Assembly: GCF_024362695.1 (NCBI RefSeq)
Contig: NC_065426.1
Span: forward strand, 6,354,236-6,418,235
Source of the DNA: Pectinophora gossypiella
Taxonomy: Eukaryota; Arthropoda; Insecta; Lepidoptera; Gelechiidae
Length of the DNA: 64,000 nt
Reading direction: 5' to 3'
In this document: positions 1 to 11,460 of the stretch, piece by piece
Position numbering within the stretch: position 1 is the first letter of the stretch
Layout of the letters: the number at the start of each line of letters is the position of its first letter
Program-made: the position numbers and the translations under genes
The notes under the pieces: generated by a model
What the model saw: the letters and a program-made list of their open reading frames with translations, nothing else
Told to the model about the DNA's origin: nothing
The model's database searches: none

Positions 1-5
1 CGGAA

Positions 6-3000
6 ATGACGAATAATAGCCAATCGCGAAGCAACGGAAATTATAAGGCATCATGGAATTTCGGAAGACCGAATGTGAACGGAAGATCGCAGTGGCGCCA
101 ATCTTATCAATCTCAGAATGAACCAGCGTCAAGTGCGACAACTTCAAGAAATACAACGGCGATGTTCGGAGCGATGGAATCGGCGAAACTCATTTCAAGC
201 GAATACGATGACAGCGGTGATGGCGGCAATATGCAAAATCAAGCTGACAACTTTGACGTTAGAAAGAATGAATGTATGGAGCGGAATGTCAAGATGACGT
301 CTTCATTTTTGAACGAGAGCGAGATATGCGTATCCGATGTTTCAACAAACAAGATTGAGGTTATGAAAAACGAAATTATTGCGCGTAAGCCGGAAAAAAA
401 TATTGAACTGTGCGGTAAACAAATAAATGCATTAATCGATTCGGGTAGTGACATGAACTTGATACGTGACGACTTTTGTTCAACGATTTGTGTGGAAAAA
501 TACGACGAAAACATAACAATGCGTGGACTTGGCGATTCGTGTGTAAGATCTTTGGGACTTATTAAGATAGATTTCTGTGTAGATGATCGTAAATATTATC
601 AAGTGACCTTTCATATTGTTCCAAAAGAGTGTATGCCATATAAATTGATAATTGGTCAAGAATTTTTGAAAACTGTAGTAATGGTTATGAAAGAAGGATC
701 AGTGTGGTTATTTCCGAAAGACGAAGAGTGGTTGACGAATGTTAATTGTTTTCCTTGCACTGTTGATCTATTAGGTACCGTCAGCGATCCAGCTCTGAAA
801 CAAGAAGTTATCAAGTTAGTAGAAAATTACCAGCCAAAGCAGACCAAAGAAGTACCAGTGGAATTGAAGATCATTCTCAAGGACGACATACCTGTGGCAC
901 AGCGACCGCGGCGTGTTTCTGTTAAGGAGCAAGAAGAAGTCGACAAGCAGATAGAACAGTGGTTGAAAGACGGAATTATAAAGGTTAGTTACTCTGATTA
1001 TGCTAGTCCTCTGGTTTTAGTAAAAAAGAAGGATAATACCATAAGGATTTGTGTGGATTACAGGCTACTGAACAAGAAAATAATAAAGGATGAATACCCA
1101 TTACCAATTATAGACAATCTTATTGACAAACTGACTAATGCAAAAGTGTTTTCAGCTCTTGACTTGAAAAATGGTTATTTTCATTTGAAGATTAACAAGG
1201 AGTGTACAAAATATACAGCTTTTGTTACCATGACAGGGCAGTATGAATTTTTAAGGGCACCATTTGGTTTGGCTACGTGTCCTAAGGTTTTCATGAGATA
1301 TATCACAGCTATTTTCAGGGATTTGATATCACGCGGTATTGTAATGATATTCATAGACGATTTATTAATTCCAGCAGAGAACGAAGAAGAGGCGGTTCAG
1401 CGTTTAACAGAAGTACTCCAGATTGCATCAGAATATGGACTGAATATTAATTGGCAAAAATCACAACTTATGGTGAAGAAAGTAGAATACCTTGGACATG
1501 TTATACAGAATGGAATAGTAATGCCTTCTCCAGAGAAAACTGAGGTAGTATTGAAATACCCAGAACCACAGAATATCAAACAACTACATAGTTTTTTGGG
1601 GCTATGTTCTTACTTCAGAAAATTCATTCAAGGATATGCACAGATAGCGCAACCATTAACAGATTTATTAAGAAAAGACAAACAGTTTCATTTCACAGAA
1701 GAACATAAACAAGTTTTTAGAACTCTCAAAGAAAAATTAGGAAATGATCCAGTACTAAGAATATATGATCCCACGGCGATCACAGAATTACATACCGATG
1801 CTTCTTGTACAGCTTACTCAGCTATATTGATGCAAAAGTGCAATGAAGATGGAGAGTTGCATCCAGTTCATTACATGAGTCGAAGAACAACAGAAGCAGA
1901 AAGCAAGTACACAAGCTATGAGCTAGAGGCTTTAGCCATCATAGAAGGCGTCAAGAAATTCAGGCACTACCTACATGGAATATGTTTCAAGATAGTCACA
2001 GATTGTAAAGCCTTCCAAATGACATTGAACAAGAAAGATTTGGCTATGTCTACAAGAGTTGCACGTTGGATTCTGTTACTCCAAGACTATGATTTTACTA
2101 TTGAACATCAAAGTGGTATAAAAATGCGACATACTGATGCATTAAGTCGTATTCCATACGTTGCTGTAACAACAACAGACCTACACAAGGAGCTACAGTG
2201 TGCCCAGGAAAGTGACGATGGTTTGAAGGCAATTAAAGACGTACTGACACAAGGAAAATCATATAATGACTACTATTTACATCAAGGCTTACTATGTAAA
2301 GGACCAGATCAGGCATTAGTGGTTCCCAGGAAGATGGAAAATGAAATCATAAGAAGAGCTCATGAAAATGGTCATTTTGCAAAAAAGAAGACTATGGAAT
2401 TGATTAGAAAAGACTACTACATAGATAACCTAGAAAGGAAAATAACTGAGTTTATATCAGCATGTGTACCTTGTATTTTAGGAAACAGGAAAGAGGGAAA
2501 GCAAGAGGGATTTCTACATCCACTAAATAAAGAAAATGGACCATTACACACATTACATGTGGACCATATTGGCCCTCTAGCAGAAACTAAGAAGAAATAT
2601 AACCATATATTGACTGTTGTGGATGGATTTACAAAATTTGTTTGGATTTTTCCAGTGAAAACAGTAACATCTAAGGAAACTATTGAAAAACTATTGATTT
2701 TACAACAGACATTTGGAAATCCAGTTAGAATTGTCAGTGACAGGGGTACAGCATTCACTAGTAAGGATTTTGAAGAGTACTGCACTAATGAAGAAATTGA
2801 ACACTGTAAAATAACTACAGGAGTGCCAAGAGGAAACGGACAAGTGGAGCGTATTCACCGTACAATAATATCAGTACTTACCAAGATGAACATTGAAGAT
2901 CCATCACACTGGTATAAGCATACTAGTAAACTACAGAGAGCTTTAAATAGCACCTACCATAGAAGCATAAAAACAACACCATTTGAACTACTTACTGGAG

Positions 3001-3377
3001 TTAAAATGAGACAGAAAGAAGACCTACAGCTTATAGATATGTTAAAAGAAGAATATATTAGTAATTTTATAGAACAGAGGGAAGAAACAAGGAAAAGAGC
3101 TAAAGAACAAATACTAAACATACAAGAAGAAAATAGAAGAAATTTTGATAAGAAAAGAAAAGACAGCACAAAGTATAAAATAGGAGATTTAGTTGCTATT
3201 AAAAGAACACAGTTTGGAACAGCTATGAAGCTAAAAGCAAAATATTTGGGACCCTACAAGATAACAGGAATAAATGGAAATGATAGATACAATGTAGAGA
3301 AGATAACAGATACTGGTGAAGGACCTAAGAAAACCACTACATGTGCAGAGTATATGAAGAAATGGGAGAGAAATTAA
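6..3377 (+). CDS. pol: Gypsy-type Pol polyprotein (protease, RT, RNase H, integrase)
   Basis: The frame is uninterrupted for 1123 codons from the first Met seen; it may extend further upstream since only five bases precede it. Domains in order: a basic, Asn/Arg-rich gag-like start with no visible CCHC knuckle (residues 1-40); an aspartic protease with the ALIDSGSD motif near 142; reverse transcriptase with SALDLKNGYF near 385 and the catalytic FIDD near 449; RNase H with ELHTDAS near 593; the integrase HHCC zinc-binding region near 785-828; and the integrase core with D in LHVDHIG (about 853), D in VSDRGTAF (about 912) and E in GQVERIHR (about 948). The protein would reverse transcribe the element RNA and integrate the copy. 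All catalytic residues are present and no stop or frameshift was seen, so the copy is recent or recently active. The lineage within Ty3/gypsy is not assigned. Confidence 0.93.
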   Translation: MTNNSQSRSNGNYKASWNFGRPNVNGRSQWRQSYQSQNEPASSATTSRNTTAMFGAMESAKLISSEYDDSGDGGNMQNQADNFDVRKNECMERNVKMTSSFLNESEICVSDVSTNKIEVMKNEIIARKPEKNIELCGKQINALIDSGSDMNLIRDDFCSTICVEKYDENITMRGLGDSCVRSLGLIKIDFCVDDRKYYQVTFHIVPKECMPYKLIIGQEFLKTVVMVMKEGSVWLFPKDEEWLTNVNCFPCTVDLLGTVSDPALKQEVIKLVENYQPKQTKEVPVELKIILKDDIPVAQRPRRVSVKEQEEVDKQIEQWLKDGIIKVSYSDYASPLVLVKKKDNTIRICVDYRLLNKKIIKDEYPLPIIDNLIDKLTNAKVFSALDLKNGYFHLKINKECTKYTAFVTMTGQYEFLRAPFGLATCPKVFMRYITAIFRDLISRGIVMIFIDDLLIPAENEEEAVQRLTEVLQIASEYGLNINWQKSQLMVKKVEYLGHVIQNGIVMPSPEKTEVVLKYPEPQNIKQLHSFLGLCSYFRKFIQGYAQIAQPLTDLLRKDKQFHFTEEHKQVFRTLKEKLGNDPVLRIYDPTAITELHTDASCTAYSAILMQKCNEDGELHPVHYMSRRTTEAESKYTSYELEALAIIEGVKKFRHYLHGICFKIVTDCKAFQMTLNKKDLAMSTRVARWILLLQDYDFTIEHQSGIKMRHTDALSRIPYVAVTTTDLHKELQCAQESDDGLKAIKDVLTQGKSYNDYYLHQGLLCKGPDQALVVPRKMENEIIRRAHENGHFAKKKTMELIRKDYYIDNLERKITEFISACVPCILGNRKEGKQEGFLHPLNKENGPLHTLHVDHIGPLAETKKKYNHILTVVDGFTKFVWIFPVKTVTSKETIEKLLILQQTFGNPVRIVSDRGTAFTSKDFEEYCTNEEIEHCKITTGVPRGNGQVERIHRTIISVLTKMNIEDPSHWYKHTSKLQRALNSTYHRSIKTTPFELLTGVKMRQKEDLQLIDMLKEEYISNFIEQREETRKRAKEQILNIQEENRRNFDKKRKDSTKYKIGDLVAIKRTQFGTAMKLKAKYLGPYKITGINGNDRYNVEKITDTGEGPKKTTTCAEYMKKWERN

Positions 3378-3461
3378 ACACCATATTTTAGGTAAATGTA
3401 AAATTTAATTATGTTTTTTTTGTTCCAGGTTTTCACAATTTACTATACAGTATGAAAGGGA

Positions 3462-4422
3462 TGAATGTCGGTTTTTTTTTTTTTTTTTTTTGTAATTTCT
3501 TTTTATTATTTAACACTATTAAAAGAAAGTCACTAGATAATAGGTACTTACCAATGGTTGTTCAGTTATAAATTATATACTTACTTGTAAACAGTTCCTA
3601 TAATGATAAGACTTAAGTGATAAGATCTATTTTTTTTTAATTTAAAAAAAGTTTACTTATAACATAAAAATAGTTTATGTAGTCAAGACTACAACATTGT
3701 TTTGTTATTTAAAAAAGCTATAATACTTATATGTCATACTTTAGTGTTTAAAGAATTTACTGTTTTGTTAGTAATATTATGATAATTACTACAATTAATT
3801 TGCATTTAAAATACTCTAAAACATAAACTTACATTTAATTTTGTATAAGATTAAAAACATAAGACTGTATAAAATGTGTAAGGAGTTATAATGTACAGTG
3901 TGATAAGGTGTATGTGTATGTAAGTTGATAGGTATATAAGGTGATAAGATTGTTTTGTGAGGTTATATGTGAAAGTGTAAGAAGTTGGATGAAAGATTTT
4001 GTGTGAGGTGTTGTGATATTATGTTGTGATAGTTATTGTTTAAGTAAAGTAAAGTTGTTAAGTGTATTATTGTAGCGTGTGTATGGGTGTGTCTGAGGGC
4101 AGACATTGTTCAGGACGGCCGAGTGTGGGATAAGTAAGAGGCTGAATGTTGATTTCTAAACGAAGATGAATAAAGAAAAGATGGATGAGTGACTTGAAAT
4201 GAACGGAGTGAAATGAACGGTGTGAACGGATTGAGATGACTGATTTTTAAAAAGAGACGTTGGGTGAGAGTCGAGGTGGAAGGGTGTTATTTTTTGATCT
4301 GCGTTAATCGTTAATATTTTCAATTAAAAAAAGTGTAATGTCTGCGCGCTTATTAAGAAGGAAACAATAAAAAAAGGTGTTAAAGGTGCTAACGTGTTTA
4401 ATTCTCGCCCGACGATCCCACA
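3462..4422 (+). repeat. Probable 3' LTR of the gypsy element
   Basis: The stretch starts TGAATGTCGG after a short purine tract, ends CGATCCCACA, and so has TG...CA ends. It is AT-rich, non-coding, and contains AATAAA motifs (for example in 4160-4175 and near 4365). The boundaries are inferred because the partner 5' LTR is outside the window. Confidence 0.45.
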
Positions 4423-4482
4423 TATATTATGATTAAAAATTAGATAACATTACATAGCCTATATACCCTTTCGGGGTTACAG

Positions 4483-6084
4483 CCGTGTTGTATTATCATC
4501 AGTTGTATCGAATGTATGATTCCAGTACTCGTGACCTTCGTCCTCCTGTCGTTCTGGAATGAGCCGCTACAGATGTCCAGGGTTTGGTTCTATGCCGTGT
4601 GCACCGCAGTCATCTGTATGGGCTTGAGTAATGTCGACTATTTGGTACCGTGTCATAGTGTGCCTTCTATATGTAAGTATTTTGAATAAAAAACAAAGAA
4701 CACGTTCACCTGCTTGTCTTTGCTGACATGTCGTAAAATGCAACAGAGAGTTTGTATCGTTTCTAACACGGTGGACAATTGTTATGGGTGATGACTGTTA
4801 CCTTGGCATCTCAAGGTTCATTCATCGTATCTATCTTAGGAATTCGTATCAACAACGGCTGCAAGTAGTCTTTGATTGTTTGTGGCTCTGCCTACCCTAT
4901 TAGAGATTGCAGGCGTGCGTTTATGTATGTGTTTATCTGAGATCATTAGATTAATCGTTTCACTGTCTGTAATGGTTTACAGACTACCACTTACATTGGC
5001 CTAACAAAGCTCTGTGATATGTGTGTATTTAGTTGATCAAGCGATGATGTACCTTTGCCTACCCCAATTGGGTACCTTTATAAATAAATATTTTATTTAC
5101 TTAACTCTTTTTATTTTTACCTTTGATTGGTTTGCTCTTGGCCCCATCACCACCACCACCATTTACTTAACTAACGCAATTTTCTCTTAAATTCCAGTTA
5201 TACTGTACACTACCGTGCTAATGGGGGTGCTAATAGCATTACTGGTACAAGTAGTGTTAATGACGTCGCTGGTGCAGAGGCTCTGCAAGACGGTGTTCAT
5301 GCAAAATATACTCACCGCGCAGTGGTTCCGGACGGTCTTCTGTTTGCCTGTGATGAAGGTGATAGATCTTTTCAATCTCTTTCTTTACCTTGTGGTATTG
5401 GGAGGAGTAATCAATACTACAAAAAAATATGTTTACACAAATTCTTACCTACCTATATAAGCACAATACATACACCTACTTCGTAACTTTTGAATAACCT
5501 TATGCTAGACCAATAATTTTGCTTCTCCAAAGGTCGTTTAAAATTGCACCTTTAGTGCATGGAAGTTACCATACAGGCTTACAATTGTCTAATCTCAAGC
5601 ATTTGATTGTGTAAATCTTGAAACTTTGCTGCTTAAACTACGTTACTATGGAATTAAAAATGTAGCCTTAAGCCTTTTAATATCGTAGGTACTTACCAAA
5701 TACAATTCAACAAAATATAAATTAACATATCACTGGGGGATCTCTTGTTAACATTATTGTGCCACAAGGATCAATATTAGATCCCGTTTCGTATATTATT
5801 TACACATCTTTTATTTTCGTAGTGCCGTGATTTTATAAATACTTACAACTCAAAATATAATTTTACAGACTTGCAAAAACTACGAATCAATAAACGAAGG
5901 ATACGCATCACAAGAAGATGATGATTCGGGGGTCATCGTGGCTCCTAGAAACGGCCCTGTAGAAGAGATGCAAGCAGAAGCCACCAAGTATGGGGAGAGA
6001 GAAGAATTAGCAGAAGCTATAGATAAACTAATGTTCACTGTATATTCTATTACTTTTGGAGTCATGCTAGCGTTACATTACTAG
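4483..6084 (+). CDS. Cys-loop ligand-gated channel subunit (nAChR-like), 3' part
   Basis: Three exons were read: 4483-4672, 5198-5358 and 5869-6084 (TAG stop). Junctions are ...TATAT|gtaagt, ttccag|TTATAC, ATGAAG|gtgata and ttacag|ACTTGC, and the frame is kept across them. The product covers the membrane half of a pentameric receptor: TM1 (from PCCIII to VLLSFW), TM2 (about SRVWFYAVCTAVICMGL), TM3 (TTVLMGVLIALLVQVVL), a post-TM3 stretch ending WFRTVFCLPVMK, a short acidic cytoplasmic loop, an amphipathic EREELAEAIDKL helix, and TM4 ending in MLALHY. Spacing FW-x-EP...VPSI...TM3 matches nicotinic receptor subunits. The extracellular ligand-binding exons are not in the window; either they lie upstream of the gypsy element or the gene is truncated. 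The TM2 sequence is far from canonical. Family assignment is from remembered consensus, with the exact subunit unknown. Confidence 0.72.
4705..4965 (+). repeat. Dispersed repeat (family I)
   Basis: This stretch shares blocks such as GTGGACAATTGTTATGGG, GGCTGCAAGTAGTCTTTGAT and TGTGGCTCTGCC with 41645-41800 and 23975-24090. It lies in the intron between the first two receptor exons. The transposon class is unknown; it may be a LINE 3' tail or a SINE. Confidence 0.5.
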
Positions 6085-8394
6085 ACATTGGTATATAACA
6101 AAAACATAATGTGTTAAAAATCGTAGGGAATTCCAGAATCTGTGTACCTATAGAGAAGTATTTTTGTGATAAAAATATTTGTAATTTTAGTTACGATATT
6201 AACCTAATATAGACTTTCAGTGTTCGTTATGTGTTGAAACAATTCCACCGCTTAACAAGCCAATCAATAGTCTTTGAGCTATACGGAACTACCGAGTTTA
6301 AAACGAGTTTTTCATATGCAAATATGCGTTCAAAAATCATTGGGGAATGCTATTCAATTGAGCAATGCTACCAATGGTCTATGGAACGCTCGTTAAAAGA
6401 CATAAAACGTAATTTAAAACCATCAGGCATTAAAAATAATATACTTTTATTCGATCATTCAGTGGCTTTTTGTTGCACAGACAATGCTGTTTTTATCAAT
6501 AATCATCATCATCATGTAATACAGAACGGGCAAAGCCATAAGTACTTAATAAGAAGGCAGCTTGATGACACTAGATGCGAATTTTTAAGATAACATGTCA
6601 ATCAAAAACATATAAGTAAAATAATATTACTTAATTAATTCAGTGACTATTTGGGTATGAGCATAATTATGGCTGGTATGATAACAACATATTAATTATT
6701 TCGACCAAATAAATTGTTTAATACAAAATAGAATTATTATTAAGGAAACATTTCAATTTATACCTCTGCAAAAGTTTAAGGAGAGAACAAAATGTGTTGG
6801 CTCTTGAAATGGGAACAATTACTAATTCATTAAAAGGCGACATGTGACGCTGAAAGGAGTGTAAGAAGATTTGATACAGCTGGCTCTTCAATTTGCGACT
6901 CACAATTAATGTTATAACTATTTTTCTAATAGTACTTACATCTTTAGTAGTTCAACAATTCGACAGAAGACATTTTTTTCTATGTGTGCTACAGTGTGTA
7001 TGTGTGTATGATTATAGCTAATTACTATAGGCCCCCCTCGGGCCACTTTTTCCGACATTATCTTTCAGACAATACCCTCAACAGAAACTCGCGTCCACCT
7101 GGGCAGCCAAATCAAAAGGAATCGACTTCTTTATCAGCCAATCAGGTGATTAGGGGATTTTAGTGGTGTTTTCAGTTGGTTGCTGGTGGTGTTGGGTGGT
7201 GGGTTATTTTTTTTATTATGCTGGCGGTGGTGATTTAGGTGAAGTATATTTGTATTACCAATACAAATAAAGTTATTATTATTGGATAAATGTATATAAA
7301 TGATGTAAGAGAATTCACGAAAACCTTATTATTACTGAAGTTTGCTATGTAAGTATCTAATTTAATCTCAAATGACAATTTTTTGGGTAAATTTCATTAA
7401 TATGCTTTTTTACATTTAATTCTAAACATTATTTAAATATTCGTATACCTATTTGTCGGTGGTACGTTTTATGTACTAATGTTCAATGCAAAAGAATCTG
7501 AATCTGAGTCCTTCCTTACCCAGGAATTTTTAAATTGTGCGCTGTGGCGCCTTAGTACGCGTGCCAAAGAGAAAAGTCTGAAACTAATGTCAACACATAC
7601 ATGAGCTTAATTATACTGTTGTGTTTTAATTGTTTTTCCTATTTCAAACAGCATTCGACCAGCTACACTATACTAAACTTGTAAAATTAAATACGCCGTT
7701 TACTGAAAAAGTTTAGGAAAACCTGCCCTAACCTTATTTGTTCCACCAGCAATCGAACCTAAGATATTCAGATCAAAACCACTAGTCGGAGGTCTATGTA
7801 GAAAAAATATTCAAATCCAGTCGCCATTCCACAGCCCGCTTTATGAACAAGCGGTGTTTGCAAAGAAAATAAACATGTCAAAACAAGGAATACTTCTTAA
7901 CGACTTGTTACTTACGAATGTTATAGCAATCTTATAAAGACTGTTTACTTGTTTGTCGCATTCCATTCTTCCAATGCAGGTCCGCGACCTTCAATAATTT
8001 CCGATTGGGATCTAGATACTCCTCTTCTTCTCTGATAATGAACAGGCAGCAAAAAAAAAACATAAAATACATTCAGCAGCTTGATATTTGTAATTTTAAT
8101 TACTTGTAATTCATTGTTCCCAACTCTGCTCATAAATGTCACTAGAGTTTTTTAATTCCATTGAGCCTATGATTCTGTTTCTGCCTTATTTTCTCAGAGA
8201 ATAAACATAATTATTTTTTTTACATTGCGATTGTGAAGTCAAATATACTAAAATTGTATGTGACTATGCAACTTAGGTATTCATATTTACTTACTCAAAT
8301 TAATAAGTCTGCATCCACCATCCATCGTAGGTGTTTCATTGTTTGAGAAGCAAACGGTGAACTACAGGACCATAGTGATGCTAAATTTACGACA
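6085..8394. other. Gene-free stretch
   Basis: This stretch holds the likely 3' UTR of the receptor gene (AATAAA near 6707), AT-rich unique-looking DNA, and at 7020-7290 a segment ending in CAAATAAAGTTATTATTATT that resembles a LINE or SINE 3' tail. A 120-codon open frame at 6231-6593 has no recognisable domain and is treated as chance. Confidence 0.5.
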
Positions 8395-8600
8395 TAGAAT
8401 AAGGAATAATACCTACTACGTATAGAACAGCAACTCTCCACTCCCCACTAGAGGCTGAGCTAGGTTTACCTCACCCCCTCTCGGTATTGCTTTAGATTTC
8501 TATCGTATGGGCGTCAGACGTCACACACACAGATACGCTGTCAATGTGTAGTGCCTGTGTAAAACGAAGTATTTTGTATGAAGTGTCCGGTGTTAAAGGT
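8395..8600 (+). repeat. SINE-like repeat, family E
   Basis: The core ACTCTCCACTCCCCACTAG / GCTGAGCTAGGTTTACCTCA / CCCCC is found again at 10300-10425, 15405-15545 (inverted), 43290-43525 (inverted) and 59340-59478 (inverted). Copies differ at many positions, so the family is old. Confidence 0.65.
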
Positions 8601-8876
8601 ATGCACGAAATGCAATGCCTTGCCTTAGAACGGTTTATTTTCATTTTTCAGAAGACAGTCTCACTCAGTAGACTGAAATATCCACATTTCGAACCATCGA
8701 CTATATCGGAATGGAATGAAACCATCTAGACGACACAACCGCTGAAAATAAAATCTACATCCGTTACCCCAATACCTCTCGTTAGAGCGTTGGAGAGCCC
8801 AAAACAATTTCTGCATCCAATAGTGTTTTACCACTGGAACTCGACGAACATCAGGTTTTATTTCATTTTTATATAT

Positions 8877-9060
8877 AGAGTGTTAGTGGCACCGTATCGA
8901 ATACTGAGAAGAATGATTCAGCTCATGATTCTGAGTTAGTATCGAGTGGAATTTTCCGTCGCGAAATTAATGTACTTATTCCTTTGGTGTCTTTTTAAAT
9001 TATATTCTATTCCGTACTATTGCGATGGAAAATTCCACTTGATATTCACTCAGAACCACA
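8877..9060. mobile_element. Fold-back MITE, family 1 (one end lost)
   Basis: The left arm reads GAGTGTTAGTGGCACCGTAT and the right arm contains GGAAAATTCCACTTGATAT. It stops before the usual right terminus. See the fuller copies at 40453-40671 and 49581-49816. Confidence 0.6.
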
Positions 9061-9249
9061 AACAAATAGTAGCAAGTCAGTTTGTTAGTTTCCATTGTGC
9101 TCGTAGAACAAGCTTGGAATAGTCCGGCGTTTTACAGCACCTTTGTAATTCCATACTCTTTCGTTCGATGATTGATTGTGTGTGATAGACGTTTCAATGG
9201 AAGCTGGTAGGTTATATCCGCTGACTTTTTTATCCAAAAGAGACCACGA

Positions 9250-9425
9250 CCACGGGAGGGGAAGGAGGAGGAGGATGGATGTGGAGGAAGAGTAGGGGCG
9301 GAGGGGGGTTGGAGGAGGAGGAGGGTGGAGGAGGAGGATGGAGGAGGAGGAAACAGGCGGAGGGGGAAAGAGGAGAAGGAAGAAGAGGAACGAGTAGGAA
9401 GAAGTGGAGGAGGAGGAGAAGGGGT
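9250..9425 (+). repeat. GGA-rich polypurine tract
   Basis: About 170 bp is almost purely purine on the + strand, built from imperfect GGAGGA and GGAAGA triplets with G runs. Open frames over it on both strands are low-complexity artefacts (Pro/Ser- or Gly/Glu-rich). Confidence 0.85.
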
Positions 9426-9769
9426 TGTACTTATACATATGTACACACTCCTTTGGATAAAAAACCTTCTCTTCTGGACTGGGAGTAAAACAAAACATAG
9501 AATGTGCTCAGCTGTTTTAATATCTGATATGTCGTAAAAGTGTATAGTATGGATTAGTGGATCGGATCGCAACGATCTTCCATCGACTATATCCCTATTG
9601 GGGTAGTCACAAGTAAATCTATCTATCTAGTCAGAAGCAAATCTACAAAAAGTCACCTCCAAAATAATAAAAAGTAGCAATCATAAAACTCAACTCAAAC
9701 TCAAAAATATCTTTGTTGAGTTGGTAACGTAGTTACACTTAGAATTGTCAATCTGTACTAATAAATATT

Positions 9770-9875
9770 ATATCTTTTGTCGAACGTCTCATCCGCCGAA
9801 ACCTACTGCAGCTTCTTACAACCAGTATGAAAAGTAGCTGCAAGAAAGACTTCGGCCAAGACGTTATTACATGAT
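9770..9875 (-). repeat. LINE-tail-like repeat, family H
   Basis: The reverse complement matches the segments at 44838-45000 and 46505-46690 (shared blocks GAACGTCT, CTTGCAGCTTCTT and GGCGGATGAGACGTTCG). The class is uncertain; 46505-46690 ends in a GAATTTGAATTTT-type tail typical of a retroposed 3' end. Confidence 0.5.
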
Positions 9876-10299
9876 CATGACTAATGTCCAAAATATAGCT
9901 TCCTGTTTATATTATTGTGTGGTATTTTATTACCAATGATGAAGAAGATAAGAAGATAAGATAGACGATCGATATGGATATTTCATACCAAACGAAGTGA
10001 AGGAATAAAGGAGTGTGAGTGGAAGTTACGAAGTGTGAAATTTCAAATGATTCAGTACTTTTCTTTATAAACACACAATTATTATTCTCTTAACAACACA
10101 TACATTAGCTACGTAGGAATTGTAGTCAAGTGTGTCTTGTTCATGTTATAATATCGATAATTATCGATTATCTCGAAGGAAAATAACTTGAAACAATGAT
10201 TCATTTACCTATCTAAGCAACTTTAGCATACACAGCATATAAGTATATTGATTTTCCTCTACTAACCCAAGAGCATATTAACCAAGCATATATAGAATA

Positions 10300-10600
10300 A
10301 GAAATAATACTACTCAACTCAGCAGTCTCTCCGCTCCCCACTAGCGGTTGAACTAGGTTTACCTCACCCCCTCGGTGTTACTTTAGTCTTCAATCGCACG
10401 GATACAGGCGGCACACACACGTTTCGTACCCCATTGGTGATGTCCTCAGGAGATGTTCTTAGAAAAAGGTTTAGTCCGATCTACACTGAACCGGCGTGTG
10501 TGTATGAACCGAATTGATGTAGTGGAAGCAGAAATGTGTCAGGATCGAAGCAAATGTGATACCCCCGGTGGGAAATAAGCGAAGAGTTTATGTATGTTTG
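10300..10600 (+). repeat. Family E SINE followed by LINE 3' fragment (family G)
   Basis: Bases 10300-10425 carry the family E core (GCTCCCCACTAGCGGTTGAA, CTAGGTTTACCTCACCCCCT). Bases 10435-10600 are a copy of the family G fragment, whose better copy at 21640-21800 encodes CQDRSKWNSIVSAYPG, probably the C-terminus of a non-LTR retrotransposon ORF2. Confidence 0.5.
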
Positions 10601-11460
10601 TACCCTTTGTTTGACGTTATGGAACTCTATACAAGCTAGGCGGTCACTGAACTTCAGTATAATTTAATTTCGACCAACCAAAACATTCAAAGTTTCCATT
10701 AAAAAAGTCCCTTGCACATTTTCAGCAAAAAACATTATCACCAACACACCTCTATCTTTAAAAATAATTCGATTCCAGAAATCGATTACGAAAATCCGAG
10801 GTCCGGCTGGCTTGGAAAATTGAATTTTTAAACCCATATAGGCTTTTATGTCCCGTATGTTCGCCTTTCTAGTTTTATTTGGAAACATTGACGGTAATAA
10901 TTTAGCCCGGACGACGGTCGTTGTGATGAAAACGTGGGTTACTTCGGCTGCTTCCGTATGAAATTTCGGATTGGTTGAAATCCCGGAATAGAAGAAAGAG
11001 GTAGGAAAGCCCAAGTGAGCGCGAAACGCGCGCAATACAAATATGAACTAATATTTCATACTTCAACTTTGCACTACTTCACTCGGCCGCAAACTTTACG
11101 ACACACGGAACTCTGTGATAGTATATTAAAAGGTCGTATTGTGCATTATAACATGCAGGGCATTATGCCGAATATGGACTATCAGGCAAGGAGATCTCTT
11201 CTATCACAAGAAAGCTAAAAACCTTAGTATGGTCGGCTATTTATCAAAAAAATACTTTTGTGTGCAGTATCTTACGAAAATTAATGATAAAATTGCCTTT
11301 AAAATTACCTAACACATATATATATACATTGCCGGAAATATGGGTACGGAATTTGAGAAGCAGTAGAGCTTACGTCTTACTGTTTATAATTGTTAAATAA
11401 ACAATTATCTCTACTCTACTGCTGCCGGCTTTATGTGTTTTACACAATTACTATTCCAAT

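Larger units (their letters stand above)
1..4422 (+). mobile_element. Ty3/gypsy LTR retrotransposon, 5' end outside window
   Basis: The left edge of the window lies inside a gypsy-type element. It comprises a pol frame (6-3377), about 85 bp with a purine-rich stretch (GAAAGGGA, near 3454-3461) and a probable 3' LTR (3462-4422). The 5' LTR, primer site and most of gag lie upstream. It is on the same strand as the receptor gene that follows, so it may sit in an intron of that gene. Its target duplication cannot be checked because only one end is visible. Confidence 0.85.

Noticed and set aside
6231..6593. 120-codon frame after the receptor gene
   Set aside because: No domain, AT-rich, starts in the probable 3' UTR.
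9085..9572. Overlapping Pro/Ser-rich and Gly/Glu-rich open frames
   Set aside because: They are translations of the GGA polypurine tract in several frames; low-complexity artefacts.
10664..11035. 123-codon minus-strand frame
   Set aside because: No domain or splice context recognised; flanked by repeats; probably chance.
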